Positions 1 through 11,486 of a stretch of 64,000 bases of DNA are shown here, in pieces. Made by a program: the position numbers and the translations under genes. Source of the DNA: Ophiura sarsii. Its lineage: Eukaryota; Echinodermata; Ophiuroidea; Amphilepidida; Ophiuridae. Location of the stretch: positions 20,454,658 to 20,518,657 of the forward strand of contig CM069457.1 in assembly GCA_035610835.1 (NCBI GenBank), in the 5' to 3' direction. The notes beneath the pieces were generated by a model. That model was not told the DNA's origin. It searched no databases and saw nothing but the letters and a program-made list of their open reading frames with translations. The number at the start of each line of letters is the position of its first letter. Position 1 is the stretch's first letter.

Positions 1-90
1 TATTTATGAACACTCCCTTAGTGTGCAAAGCTAGCACGTATTAGTCATACTTTTAGTGACTTTCATTCTATAATAATATAGCATATATAG

Positions 91-168
91 CAATATGATA
101 TGAGTGGGAATTTCATGGAGCTAACAAATGCCGCGCCGTTTTGGTTGGCTATAGTTGGAGGATGCTGG
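91..168 (+). CDS. Exon (visible exon 1) of a multi-pass membrane protein, MS4A/tetraspan-like
   Basis: First visible exon of a five-exon gene that runs 91-168, 2683-2772, 5620-5874, 11276-11456 and 14204-14238; it starts upstream of the window. The reading frame is open from the AG at 89-90, with an in-frame TAG immediately before it, to a GTGGGT donor at 169, and all three outer junctions are phase 0. It encodes about 26 residues ending in a hydrophobic stretch (APFWLAIVGGCW) that runs on into exon 2 to make a membrane helix. The APFW start of the helix resembles the first helix of MS4A/CD20-like proteins; that is a family inference by eye. The donor is weak, so the exact exon end is the least certain part. 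An ATG at 100 lies inside the exon but need not be the start. Confidence 0.45.
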
Positions 169-342
169 GTGGGTATTGTTATTTATCGATTTATTGAAAT
201 GTTTGTTATGTTAGTGTTAACACTTTCCCCGCGGCAGGTGTCTGCAGACGACATTCAATTTATTTTCATAAAATGTTTAAATGTCAAGATTGTTGAATTC
301 ATTACAATATTTGAAATCAAAATGATGAATGCATTCAAATAA

Positions 343-536
343 GTACAAATATGCCTCGCATTGGTTCAGGAATTCTTGAGATAAGACTTTGAAATTTGGG
401 ACAGATTTCTGAAGAGTATGTTTTGTACATGTATGCTCAAACCAATGGCCGCGTGGAAAGTGTTTTAAAGGTTTGGTTGTACGTATGGTGAATTAAAAAT
501 ATTTCTTTTGGTGACTATACATGGTATGGCACCTGA
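343..536. other. Intron 1, no feature recognised
   Basis: AT-rich intronic DNA between the first exon and the LINE remnant. I see no coding, RNA or repeat structure in it. Confidence 0.4.
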
Positions 537-823
537 TTTTATTTCTATGATCTGATACGTCCTTATGTTCCTGCCAGAGCCTTAAGATTTGCTTCAGAAA
601 CGCGCCTCGTTGTTCCCAGGTCAACTACAAAGACTTATAGAGATCGAGCATACGCATCCGCTGTCGCGGTTTTGTGGAACAGTCTTCCTATCAAAGTCCG
701 TCAAGCTCCATCTCTAAATATCTTCAAGTCGCAAAATAAAAACACACATATTCAAGCAATATTACTCCCAACCAACACGTATGCATGGGCCCCACGTGGG
801 CTACATGTGGGCAATCAGGGCTA
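537..823 (+). mobile_element. LINE (CR1/L2-like) ORF2 C-terminal fragment
   Basis: An open frame from 537 to a TAA near 823 reads through residues typical of the extreme C-terminus of CR1/L2-clade reverse-transcriptase ORFs: LIRPYVPARALRF, then a basic segment ending VVPRSTTKTYRDRAY, then the hallmark VLWNSLPIKVRQ and FKSQ. The reverse transcriptase itself is absent, so this is a dead 5'-truncated copy in intron 1 of the membrane-protein gene. The minisatellite begins directly after it. Clade assignment rests on the tail motif only. Confidence 0.7.
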
Positions 824-850
824 ATGAGGGCAAGGGCTATGTGCGGGCAA

Positions 851-1130
851 ACCACATGGGTCCCATATGGGTTTTACAAGGGTCATAATGGGCTACGTTT
901 GGGTAAACCTATCAGGGTCCTATATAGGCTGACCACATGGGTCCCATATGGGTTTAACAAGGGCCATACTGGGCTACGTTTGGGTAAATCTATCAGGGTC
1001 CCATATAGGCTGACCACATGGGTCCTATGTGGGTTTTACAAGGGCCATAATGGGCTACGTTTAGGTAAACCTATCAGGGTCCCTTATAGGCTGACTACAT
1101 ATGGGCCCCATGTGGGTTACATCAGGGCAA
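851..1130 (+). repeat. 81-bp minisatellite, about 3.4 units
   Basis: Units start at 851, 932, 1013 and 1094 (the last partial), an exact 81-bp spacing. Each unit begins ACCACATGGGTCC and carries GGGCTACGTTTGGGTAAA. Because 81 is divisible by three, the array stays open as one frame (785-1195) and gives a repetitive false ORF. Confidence 0.9.
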
Positions 1131-1385
1131 TTCCACGCATGCGCACTGACCCTGGTTATATTGGTTTTGTAACACTATGGATTTCATATTTATAAATTTT
1201 GATAAATAATTTAATCCACATCATGCACTATATCATAATTTAATGTCAAGTAAGAACATAACTTCACACAAAACTGTTAACACATGAACAATTTTGTTGG
1301 AGAATGTTAATAAAAAGCCAAATGACTGAATTTTTCTTGCAATTGCCAGTCATTTATTCGGATATGTAAATAATTCAATTAACAA

Positions 1386-1443
1386 TTACCTAATATAGGC
1401 TGTTTTATAAGGGCAAGCCCATTTAAAACCCTGATTTGACCCT

Positions 1444-1474
<31 letters not shown>

Positions 1475-1680
1475 ATTGGACCCATGGGGGCCAACTTGCA
1501 TGGGCCCATTTCGGACAAAGTGACCAAATTAGTAAGGGTCCCATGTGGGCCTGCCCAGATGGGACCAATGAGGGCCAACTCGCATGGCCCCTTAAGGACA
1601 AAGTGGCCAAAATATTAAGGGTCCTATGTGGGCCCACAAAGTGGCTCATAAAGGGCCCACATGGCGCCCATGCATACGTG
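1386..1680. repeat. Second GGGCCC-rich imperfect repeat (84-bp spacing) with a C26 tract
   Basis: Two diverged copies of a unit with GGGCCAACT(T/C)GCATG start at 1488 and 1572. The words GGGTCCCATGTGGG and GGGCCCACA recall the 81-bp array at 851, so the two blocks are probably relatives separated by about 250 bases of AT-rich DNA. A run of 26 C lies at 1449-1474. Confidence 0.7.
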
Positions 1681-1689
1681 TTGGCTGGG

Positions 1690-2180
1690 CTGTGTCTGAC
1701 CTATGATTTTCTCATCTCGCTAACCAGTTGTGATGTAATAGCATTTTCTTTTTGTGATTTTCGTGTTACGTGGCTGAGGGTGTAAAGTGCTGGCGACGTC
1801 TCCCCTCAGTCCTATTGTTTCTCCGTTTATCACCGTTTTTCTTATTGTGCCGGTCACTCAACATCATCTCGATATTATTGCAGTGCAATTGTCATGTGCA
1901 GGTCACATAACCATATTCCTGATAATTATGTTCGACATTTTTGACTATAATATTTTTGTTTTTATCTGCTTTCTTCATATATTTATATTGTAGTATATCA
2001 TTGTATCTATTTTTGTAATTGTTATGCATTTTTTTACATATTTTTTGGTCTTTTTAATGATTCGTTTTTTAATATGTAGGCCTATGTATTAAATGATGGT
2101 GACTATTTTTTTGTTATTTTATTCATGTAAAGCGCATTGAGGCTTTGCGTACTGCAATTTACTTAATTCTGTTGTGATGT
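1690..2180 (+). mobile_element. Possible LINE 3' tail
   Basis: A T-rich stretch ends in ATGTAAAGCGCATTGAGGC (about 2125), the AAGCGC..TTGAGG signature found near the 3' ends of many CR1/L2-like elements. No coding frame is left. It may belong to the fragment at 537, with the minisatellite inserted between them. Confidence 0.35.
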
Positions 2181-2682
2181 GCCGGTATGTCAGAACAGCG
2201 ACGAATTAATGTCGTGTCTTTATATTTTACCATAAAGCCGTTGCTAAATGCTTTAGTACAACAGACGAGTTATTACAATACTATAGTAATTCGCATCATT
2301 TTTGTACCAACAGAACGAAACATTATCGTGTAAAGGGTGGATAACTACTAACACATTCGGTAACTAATATTGGATTTCGATCACATTCAGAAATCTGAAC
2401 CAGTGGACCATTTATTCTCATACATGAGCATACAACAGGGTCAAAGTTCAAATGATGTCAATTGTCAACTGTGGGTCAAAATTCAGGAAACGCTTTATCA
2501 TCAGCAAAGGGGTTTCTAACATGTTGGTTAGTAGTACCAATTTCCACGCTTAAAAATCAAAATGTTTAAATTTTTGTTTATTGAGTATTATGTTCTCGAA
2601 AAAAACACGTGAGTTGAACATTATTTCGTTTCCATTGCCTTTTATACATCAGTCGATCTTCTTGTTTGTTATTTATGTATAG

Positions 2683-2772
2683 TCTGTGTTTGCTGGAATC
2701 CTCGGCGGTTGCTGCTTGCCATGCTGTTGTTGTTGTTGTAGACGGGCAGATGATAAGTGTAGAGGTTGCTTG
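2683..2772 (+). CDS. Membrane-protein gene exon 2, cysteine-rich loop
   Basis: A 90-base exon with phase 0 at both ends, between a TATAG acceptor (AG at 2681-2682) and a GTAAGC donor at 2773. It encodes SVFAGILGG, completing the first visible helix, then CCLPCCCCCCRRADDKC, a run of cysteines followed by basic and acidic residues, and ends RGCL. Joined in frame to exon 3, the cysteine-rich basic segment lies directly before the next membrane helix. Juxtamembrane Cys clusters of this kind are often S-acylated (inference). The six consecutive Cys come partly from a TGT-rich stretch (TGTTGTTGTTGT), so a microsatellite has probably expanded the run. Confidence 0.55.
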
Positions 2773-2837
2773 GTAAGCAAAGACATGTTATCCTAGATCT
2801 AAATTTAGATCCTCGGTTTGCCCCAATCCAGTGTCCA

Positions 2838-2860
2838 TCCCCCGGCTTGCTGCCGGGGGA
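2838..2860. other. GC-rich perfect hairpin
   Basis: Nine-base perfect arms (TCCCCCGGC and its complement) around a TTGCT loop, in otherwise AT-rich intron DNA. Purpose unknown. Confidence 0.6.
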
Positions 2861-2899
2861 TCTAACGTGTTCAACAGAAATGTATATTGCTCTATCGGA

Positions 2900-4030
2900 T
2901 CTAATAGAGGTGTGTCTATACTATTTTAAGATTCTATAAAGTCATGGAACAAAAGTGACATTATTTTTGGTGGACGAGTTAACTCGGACACCTTAGTTTT
3001 CAAATGAAAGGTCATGGGTCATTATTATTGTTTCAATTAGCTAGTGGTGACGTGAAACGTTACAATTATTGTATTTACTAATAATATAAATTGTATTATA
3101 CATAAAGGAAGAAGTATTGATAGGAAAACGAACTTTATCTGTGGTTTCAGGCAATTTGAGCTTTTTAATAGTCGGCAGTACTACTAACCAGTACAGTAGT
3201 TTGGTATAAAAATGCTAAAATATCGTCAAATTCAGATTTTTAGTGCGAAATTAGTATTTTAATTTCATATTCTTTTTTTCGATACAGATCAAATATTTTT
3301 TGGGAATAAAATGGTTTTCATTTTCGATTTAGCAGTACTATAGTTTATTGAGTGGATATAAACCATTTGCATTGCATGTACGTTGCTTTCAGACTACTTG
3401 TTCATGGCGAAACGGTCCCCAGTGCGCGCCCCCGGGAAATCCAAGTTATTTTGTTGCACTTTTAAATTTGTCATAAATTACGTTTTTCTCGTAATTAAAC
3501 ATTGGAATCTAAATTAAATTATAAATAATGATATTTTTTCTTTCAATTTTTTTTCTTCCATAACTTCACCACATATAGCTCACATAACGTCTCGGTGATT
3601 TCCTTCCCGGAACAACACTATACACTAGTGATCCCCTTGCCAACTTCCACAAAATTCAACAGATCCATTCCAAGTCTTCTCATCCTTTTGCCACCCTTAA
3701 AACACTCGTCCACCCAGGTTTTTTTAGAAGACCTTGTTTATGTTATATTCTGTTGATGAACAACGAAGGAAATGGTTTGAACACATTCAAAATTACTAGT
3801 CAAATCATTCGCATGTCATGTAATTTCATAATACAACAACAACATATAATTTCATCACAAAAATAATAAAAATTTCAACTGCATTATCAACAATTTATAA
3901 TAAAGAATCCCATAATGTCTGTATTAGGTCGGAGAAACATTTTTTTCTTCTTCATTAGCCACATAATGGTTTGTCAATTAGTCATTATCTACATTTGATT
4001 GTGGGCGTCAGTGGGAGCTTGCATGCCTGG
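2900..4030. other. Intron 2, no feature recognised
   Basis: AT-rich intronic DNA with short homopolymer runs. No coding frame, tRNA-like sequence or clear repeat was seen. Confidence 0.4.
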
Positions 4031-4038
4031 TATTGTAG

Positions 4039-4566
4039 ATACACCTATCAAAATATGTAAGTTCCCCCCTAGCATATACTAGAATATTTCCAAAAATATT
4101 TGATGAATTTAAATAATTGTCAGCTAGAAAGATGCACCCAATTGTTAGGCACATTTTGATACCAAATTTGTTGGGCTTGAGACAATGCAACGATAAGAAA
4201 TTGTGCCATTTACCAATGTTTATACAGAAAAAAGTGACACTAAATCGCACCGGCTATGGCTAGATTGTCCATACATTAATAAGCAGATCATAATCAATAA
4301 GCAGATCATAATCTTGTTTGTTAATTTTATGGACAAAACCAGCCATAGCCAGTGAGATTTAGTGCCACTTTTTTTTTCTGTATACAAATTGGTAAATGGC
4401 ACAATTTATTATCGTTGCATTGTCTCAAGGCCAACAAATGTGGTATCAAAATGTGCCTAACAATTGGGTGCATCTTTCTAGCTGACAATTATTTAAATCC
4501 ATCAAATATTTTTGGAAATATTCTAGTATATGCTAGGGGGGAACTTACATATTTTGATGGGTGTAT
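4039..4566. mobile_element. Foldback element, about 235-bp inverted arms
   Basis: The left arm 4039-4273 and right arm 4328-4566 are near-complete reverse complements: ATACACC(T/C)ATCAAAATATG outer end, GCACCCAATTG and AGCTAGAAAGATGC in the middle, GGCTATGGCT at the inner end. The 54-bp loop holds two direct copies of an 18-bp word containing AAGCAGATCATAATC. The two mirrored open frames (4008-4250 minus, 4352-4660 plus) are products of the arms and not genes. No transposase; likely a MITE-type foldback. Confidence 0.8.
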
Positions 4567-5167
4567 GAGTACAACCACTGCAGAGTGCGCTGAAGATATT
4601 GACCTAATGAGTATTCAATGTACCCAACATCTGGATTTGCAGATAGCAGCATGGAACTAGTGCTAGAAAATGTTTCCCCACAAATGATTGCCGATGCGAT
4701 CCTAATTTAAAACCACCCAGTGACAGGACCAACTAACTCTAGGCTATAGTCTAGGCCCAATGCATGTCCATCATGCAATATTTCACAGTGGTGTACTAGC
4801 AGATACATTATGATCTGTGATCTAATGGATAAATATAAGCCATTTTTAGGCTAGTCAGGAGGATGTACTTTTTACATCTAAGGTTATCCATGTAGCCATG
4901 CGTAACTAGAGGTCAGAGGGCTTCCCCGCTGCCAAAAGGCTTACCTCCTGATGGTCCAAAATGATATTACAAACTCTTATGTATATTAATAAAAGTAGTG
5001 GCTTATGCCCCCTGATCAGAGGCCTGTCCCCCTGATGCTCCCCCCCCCCCAAACAAAAAAGAAGAAATATCGAGACCCTAGTTACGCCACTGCCACGTCT
5101 ATACTACATTCGGCGCATGACGTCGAATTATTCATTTCATGAACAGTGTTACCTAAGCGACCATTTT

Positions 5168-5235
5168 TACCATTTTGGACCAAATTTGCCCTGAAATTTA
5201 CCATTTTGGACCAAATTTGCCCTGAAATTTACCAT
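5168..5235. repeat. 31-bp tandem duplication
   Basis: Two adjacent copies of a 31-base unit containing ACCATTTTGGACCAAATTTG, with part of a third. Confidence 0.8.
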
Positions 5236-5619
5236 TACAAAAATGGCCAAAATTGGTTTTTGGTTGTTTCCTTGGCAACAGGTCGATTTTTTTTTATTAC
5301 AGCCGCTTATTTACAGCCGCTCTATTTCAAGTTACGTTGTTTCTCAGTGAGAAAGTCCCGATGGTTAATTAACGGTTATGTCAATGAAACTACCCTTTTT
5401 TAGTTTTATTTCAATATTATATATGTGTATATGAAAGAAAACAATTTATAATGAAACCCAAAATCCAATTCAAACATGTATACCTGGCCTGGATCACTAT
5501 AAACTGTGCATTGTGTCTAACACAAAAACCAATATATCTGACTTAAAAATTCGATTCCCAACTCGTATAATCATCATTCTGCCAACTTTTGTATTTCTAT
5601 GTTGCCTATCTCTTTTCAG

Positions 5620-5874
5620 CTTGCACTAGATTTTATTATTGCAGCAATTGTAGTGATGTTGGCCATAGCTTTACTCAAATATGACATAGACCAATACCGG
5701 GAAATAGTAAAGGAGCCTGAAAAGGGTGATTATCGGAATATAGCAATAGCGCTGTTTGTGATTACCGCATTTGAATTTATCGTTGGATTAGCTACTGTTA
5801 TATCAGTCTGTGTTAAGATCCGGCGATGGAGTAGAGGAGAACGTGATGATGATGAATATCCGGATGTATTCCAA
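5620..5874 (+). CDS. Membrane-protein gene exon 3, two transmembrane helices
   Basis: An 85-codon exon, phase 0 at both ends, with a strong acceptor (CTCTTTTCAG ending at 5619) and a consensus donor GTAAGT at 5875. It encodes helix LDFIIAAIVVMLAIALL, a short charged loop (KYDIDQYREIVKEPEKGDYR), helix NIAIALFVITAFEFIVGLA running to ISVCV, then a basic stop-transfer segment (KIRRWSRGERDDDEYPDVFQ). The FExxVG helix followed by Cys and basic residues is like the last helix of MS4A/CD20-type proteins. Three helices are visible over exons 1-3; a fourth may lie upstream of the window or the family may differ. Coding status is well supported by helix pattern and splice sites; the family name is tentative. 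Confidence 0.65.
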
Positions 5875-7225
5875 GTAAGTATTAAATCTCTTAACCTGAC
5901 TGAGGCTCACTATATTTATTTCGGGCAGAGCCAAAAATACTACTTAATTTTAATGATTTTGACTTGATTAAATTAAGTAACCACCTTACTGAACACGCAG
6001 AAGTAGTTTTTCAATTCACAAAAAAAAAAAATTAACCAATGTAATATCTGACATTTTGTTTATTCCTACCGTGCAACATTCTCAAAAATGTAATTGAAAT
6101 CATGATGCAATGCAAAGAGTAAACATATGTAAGACAAGGAGACAGTATTATAACATAGAATACAACTTAGTTATTTAACATCATAGAAAAAAGGTGGTTT
6201 GACCTTATTTGCATATAATTAGCTTATCAGAATTTTTCATATTTTTAAATGGCCTATTTTAATTTCCATCAAAACTACATATAAGCTATTAACACCAAAT
6301 TAGTACCGGAAATGAACTTCCCATCATTGTCAACAATTCGTTCTGAGAAAAAGTACAAATTTATCTTTACTTTTTTTAATGACAGAAACTCGGTGAAATT
6401 ATTAAGTAGTAATTTGTATCCAAACCAGACTTGCAAAATATCAAATTAAAGGAAAGAAGTGCTTAAAAAAATGGTCTGAGCAGATACCGTTAAACTTCAT
6501 CTATAAGCACTCATTGACTAATAGTTAATAAGCAGAGAATAGATAAAAAGGTATGAGCGCCCTCTATTGATCTAGAGAAATTATCACGAATTTGTTTAGT
6601 GTATTCGATATTCAATAATATAAAGTTGTATTACTCTCTAAATAATTTCATGGACAGACGAATTGCTCAATTGGTAAAGCGCCCGGTAAAGCGTCAACTT
6701 CAGTATCACGAGGTTGGTGGATCAATTCTCAACTACACCTTTTGCAATTTCTTTTGAAATCCAAGTAATATAGAAATTAATGCAAACTTGAATGTAAAAT
6801 GATTACTCAATTATACTAGCTTTATTGTTATTTTTCAAAAAACAAGCGCATAATTAATTTGATTGTATAAAGTAATGATCTTAATAGTCCAACCTTTTTA
6901 TAAGCTAAAACACATTTATACTACAAATTAACCACAGCAAAATGTATTCATTGGCTTATTTTAAATGTTTCACACAGTAATCTTAAACGTTTCCTTCATC
7001 ATGATTTAAGGGCAAATTATGATGATGCATATTAGGTTGGTAGATCAAGTTAAGCAACAAAATGAAAGTAACTATGCAAACCACTATAATCCTGGTCTCA
7101 CAATGAATGAATAGGTGAATGAATGGATGGCTATTAAATCAATTTATTTCCAATAAGATAGAGGGCCGTCCATTTATACCGACCCATCAATCATACATGT
7201 AGTTATAAAACAGTATCTGACACAG

Positions 7226-7320
7226 CAGTCTCGTTTAGATCAATTGGTTAAGCCGGCAGTTAGGGCAATTGTGATAGCGGGTTCCAGATGACAATTCCTG
7301 GTTCGAATCTCACTTCAAGA
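7226..7320 (+). repeat. tRNA-like sequence in left arm (mirrored at about 8296-8390)
   Basis: It has RNA polymerase III A-box-like and B-box-like words (GATCAATTGGTTAAG; GGTTCGAATC), but about 60 bases between them and no proper cloverleaf. I regard it as SINE-like and not a working tRNA gene. Confidence 0.4.
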
Positions 7321-7337
7321 CTTCTTCTTTTGGAAAG

Positions 7338-8278
7338 GTCATAATTTTCAAATTCTTGACAGTGTTTTATTTTTATCATGAATGAACAAGGAATCTATCT
7401 TTTTCGTTGGTTTTTTTATATATATATTTTTGTTAATGAAACAAAATTTAATCAAACTGGACACGCAAGCCATGGCCAGTCAATACCGTTTTGACTGTTT
7501 GCCTGTTGATTCGAAACGCGATATTACACGTTTGTGCCATACCTATTCTTGGAGAAACACAAAGCACAAAACAAATAAAACAAAACTGAGTGGAAATAAT
7601 AAAAGAAATCACGCGAAGGACTTATTTACGGCACCATCCATCTTTTTAAGTCTGTTTAAGTTTTTCGGAACTATAATACACACGTTTGATGGATTGCCTT
7701 TAAATTGCACGCCTAATGAACATGTCATAGTTTGAGCAGCTCATGTGGTATTGAAGGTCATGCATTACATTCATGTAAATGGTAGTATAGTGGCCACGTG
7801 TTATTGATTTATAACGGATTAGTTTTAGAATTACGAAACTGTGTCTATATCACTAAAGAAGTCCTCTGCCCCAAATTCGATAGACATGCTACATGCTTGT
7901 ATCGATCTGTGAACCATATACATGTACATGTACATGTACATGTATGTTTCTCTATAAACTCAATCAGGAATTGTCATCTAGAACCAACAATGGCCAAAAC
8001 CATAAGTAGCAGAACTGAAAAGCAGTGAATTGTAATCAACGTATTGTCTCATTGTACTCCATCCATGCATGTCTTCACAAAAATACTAAGTCGATGAGGT
8101 TGATTTAAATGTTTGTACTATTTATAAACGATTGTGATAACATTAAAATTAAAATTAAAAATAGTAGAAAGAGAGGGAAAAAAAGGGAAAACCCACATTA
8201 AAGACAAAGATAGATTCACTATTTATTCATGGTAAAAACAAAGTTAAGAATTTGATATACACCGTAAATATTTATAAA
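7338..8278. other. Spacer of the inverted repeat, with a CATGTA microsatellite
   Basis: Unique spacer between the long arms. A short (CATGTA)n run lies at about 7918-7944. A 117-codon open frame (7382-7735) has no recognisable domain, biased codons and no splice or repeat support, so I do not call it a gene. Confidence 0.5.
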
Positions 8279-9419
8279 CTTTCCAAAAGAAGAAGTCTTG
8301 AAGTGAGATTCGAACCAGGAATTGTCATCTGGAACCTGCGATTACAATTGCCCTAACTGCCGGCTTAACCAATTGATCTAAACGAGACTGCTGTGTCAGA
8401 TACTGTTTTATAACTACATGTATGATTGATGGGTCGGTATAAATGGACGGCCCTCTATCTTATTGGAAATAAATTGATTTAATAGCCATCCATTCATTCA
8501 CCTATTCATTCATTGTGAGACCAGGATTATAGTGGTTTGCATTTCATTGTGTTGCTTAACTTGATCTACCAACCTAATATGCATCATCATAATTTGCCCT
8601 TAAATCATGGTGAAGGAAACGTTTAAGATTACTGTGTGAAACATTTAAAATAAGCCAATGAATACATTTTGCTGTGGTTAATTTGTAGTATAAATGTGTT
8701 TTAGCTTATAAAAAGGTTGGACTATTAAGATCATTACTTTATACAATCAAATTAATTATGCGCTTGTTTTTTGAAAAATAACAATAAAGCTAGTATAATT
8801 GAGTAATCATTTTACATTCAAGTTTGCATTAATTTCTATATCACTTGGATTTCAAAAGAAATTGCAAAAGGTGTAGTTGAGAATTGATCCACCAACCTCG
8901 TGATACTGAAGTTGACGCTTTACCGGGCGCTTTACCAATTGAGCAATTCGTCTGTCCATGAAATTATTTAGAGAGTAATACAACTTTATATTATTGAATA
9001 TCGAATACACTAAACAAATTCGTGATAATTTCTCTAGATCAATAGAGGGCGCTCATACCTTTTTATCTATTCTCTGCTTATTAACTATTAGTCAATGAGT
9101 GCTTATAGATGAAGTTTAACGGTAATTCAATAAGTATTTAAAATAGTTTCCTCCAAACATTTGGTATATTTAAAAAAATACAAAAACACCATTTCATGAA
9201 TTAAACTTGCAATAAACACTGAAATCAGAGAGGCTGATTTGTATGGTTAGCCACACAAATCTGATAAGCCTTTCGTTAACATGTTTGCTGTGTAATATAT
9301 TTTAAGCGCGTACTGAATGAATTCATTAGGCGTTTAATGGAATAATTTTGAACCACTTTTTGTATGCCCTATTAAGTTATTTAAGGTTTCACATTAATCC
9401 TTAAATTATGCTTAAAACA

Positions 9420-9600
9420 CTGTTAATCCGGTTGTGTAAACAGTTGTGTAAAAAAGACGTTACACAACCACACTGTTTAACATATGAACCTAGCAACCGG
9501 TTGTTTAAAAAAAGTACACAACGTGTGTAAAATGTTGCACAACCTTGTGAAAGTTTACAAGAAGTTGTGGGAAAATTTACACAATTGTGTCATTTTTTTC
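9420..9600. repeat. TTGTGTAA/TTACACAA-rich element
   Basis: Dense short direct and inverted copies of TTGTGTAAA and TTACACAAC. The same vocabulary dominates the satellites at 18.5-21.4 kb and the MITE at 32.8 kb, suggesting related non-autonomous elements. Confidence 0.5.
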
Positions 9601-9734
9601 TTCTTTTTCTGTAATATTAATCAAAACTTTAGATACATTAACTTTGCAACAGTTGTTTACAATAACAATGTATTTCATACTACTGTGAACAGAATTGGCA
9701 ACAGTCTATTAATATTTGTCTAGCCATGCACGTA

Positions 9735-10192
9735 TGTGACACGCCTATAGAGTCTTTTTACTCCTATAGAGTCCACACAGCATTCTGTATTTAGATTTAT
9801 TCCGTTAGCGCCCTCAACGGAATAAATCACAATAACACTAGTTTAAGATTGTAGGATATCCAATTTATAGTTTAAGATTGTAGGATATCCTATTTATAGT
9901 TTTAGCTTGTGCCATCCTTGTTTTTACCTCCCCGAGCTTGTGCCATCCTTGTTTTTACGTGCCATGAAATCCTTGTTTTTACGTGCCATGAAATCCTTGT
10001 TTTTACCTCCCCGACCACCAACCCCCTGAGTGTTTTGGCATACAATTATGTATCAATATGATTTCCAAGGTGTCTAATCTAAAATACGTATACTGTTTGT
10101 ACGTAATCTTAAACTAGTGTTATTGTGATTTATTCCGTTGAGGGCGCTGTGTGGACTCTATAGGAGTAAAAAGACTCTATAGGCGTGTCACA
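9735..10192. mobile_element. MITE with about 85-bp terminal inverted repeats
   Basis: The ends are reverse complements: GTGACACGCCTATAGAGTC, ACTCCTATAGAGTCCACAC and GCGCCCTCAACGGAATAAAT in the left arm, all mirrored at 10078-10192. The left arm has a 27-base insertion that partly duplicates ATTTATTCCGTT. The interior holds two 30-bp copies around GTTTAAGATTGTAGGATATC and repeated CCTTGTTTTTACCTCCCCG words. The interior relates to that of the telomere-repeat MITE at 34602. No coding capacity. Confidence 0.85.
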
Positions 10193-11275
10193 CACGTACA
10201 CAATGGAAGGAATATTCAAGGACATACCCACGCTACGGGACCAATGAAATTCGCGGTACAAGAAACTTGGAAATGCCATTCAGTAGTGTGCAGTACAGGG
10301 TTTTATCAGGGAGTCTATAATTATGGGAGAGGTCACTCCTCAGACAAAATTCCGCCTACTAAAACATAATTCACGGGTGAAGGTTTTGTAGGGGGCGCAC
10401 TATCATGGTCGTAGCAAACCAGACGACATAAGATGTGGTTGATTTTATCGGCTCAAAACATGATTTGTGGCACAAAAATAGTACATCAATGGTAACAAAA
10501 AGCTGATTGTGATTTGGAGTAGAACTAATTTGCTTTGATGATGGCAGAAATTAGTTCTTGTATGACACGAAACATTCAGAATTGGTTATTTGAAATTAAT
10601 TTACGTAGAACAAAATACGAATTTTAAATTGCGGATGGCTTCGTCTGGCAGTGACAGAGGAGGGGCGTGGCGTTATTTGCATTTTATGAATATTGTAATC
10701 AGATCAGTTAGGAAGAACGCCGGATCGCGACGATCACATGGTGTGAGGTCATGAATAGTCATGACTGAATATTCATTCACAACGAATGATTGACAGTTTA
10801 CGCTTTAACTTCCGGGTGAAGGTTTTATAGAGTGCGCTATACTGAACCAAATCTCAGCAATGGGCAGATATGAGAGTCATATGCCAGGTTTTATGCATAG
10901 GGTGTAAATTACCTTTAGGTGACCATAGGCTGACATGAGGACCCGACATGAGAGCCTTTACATACAGGTAACATATAAAGGCCTGTATAAAGTCTAAATA
11001 GTCGAGTCAAGGCCATAAAAGCAAGTAGCCGTAACCTGGTTGGATTAGCGTGTATGGTTACTCAAGTATAGGCCAATCTGAAATCAGGTTTAATAAGAAT
11101 TTTGACAATGCTGACAATCACACAAGGACAACAAAGAGCCCTTAAAAACAAAACTGTTTTGATATAGTATGATAAAAAATACTTAGGATTGAAATTGTCA
11201 TGGTTGTACAACAATCAGGAGGCACGGACTATATTTATAATTCAATGGGCACTTATATGCTCTGTTGCACTGTAG
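10193..11275. other. Intron 3 remainder, mostly unrecognised
   Basis: A direct repeat of GGGTGAAGGTTTT(G/A)TAG followed by GCGC lies at about 10375 and 10814, roughly 440 bp apart. Nothing else is recognisable. Confidence 0.4.
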
Positions 11276-11456
11276 GTTGTCGGATCATCACACTCTCCAT
11301 CAGATGCACCGTCTACAGGAGGCCTGAGACATGGGTCATTACAGACACCAACAAGCATATCACAACAGACAGCCTATGCTGGGGGACCGGGATATAACGG
11401 TCAAATGGCCCAGGCACAACGCCCTAGCCCATATGTGTCCTATAACGACCAGGGAG
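11276..11456 (+). CDS. Membrane-protein gene exon 4, Ser/Gln/Gly-rich cytoplasmic tail
   Basis: A 181-base exon: acceptor TTGCACTGTAG (AG at 11274-11275), phase 0 start as exon 3 requires, and a GTTAGT donor at 11457 leaving phase 1. It encodes a low-complexity hydrophilic tail: VVGSSHSPSDAPSTGG, then QTPTSISQQTAYAGGPGYNG, then PSPYVSYNDQG. Such Pro/Ser/Gln/Tyr-rich tails are common after the last helix of small tetraspan proteins. The frame was chosen because it alone stays open between the sites and joins both neighbouring exons. The overlapping open frame 11200-11397 in another phase is not used. Confidence 0.6.
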
Positions 11457-11486
11457 GTTAGTACAAACATAATATGAACAATCCAT

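Larger units (their letters stand above)
6485..9124. repeat. Large inverted repeat, about 850-bp arms with 941-bp spacer
   Basis: Left arm 6485-7337 and right arm 8279-9124 are reverse complements; the parts I compared differ by a few substitutions and one 8-base indel near 7065/8545. The outer ends are CCGTTAAACTTCATC and its complement, each bordered by TA, as expected for a TA target duplication. Each arm carries two tRNA-like stretches: one with an A-box-like word at 6664 (TTGCTCAATTGG), and one at 7226-7320 with AGATCAATTGGTTAAGC and a B box TGGTTCGAATC. The spacer has no supported gene. It could be a foldback transposon or a palindromic duplication; transcription through it would make long double-stranded RNA. 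Confidence 0.85.

Noticed and set aside
785..1195. 136-codon open frame
   Set aside because: It is the 81-bp minisatellite read in frame; the unit length is divisible by three, so no stops appear.
4008..4660. Two mirrored open frames with similar proteins
   Set aside because: They are the two arms of the foldback element read on opposite strands.
7382..7735. 117-codon frame in the inverted-repeat spacer
   Set aside because: No domain, no splice support, composition like the surrounding AT-rich DNA.
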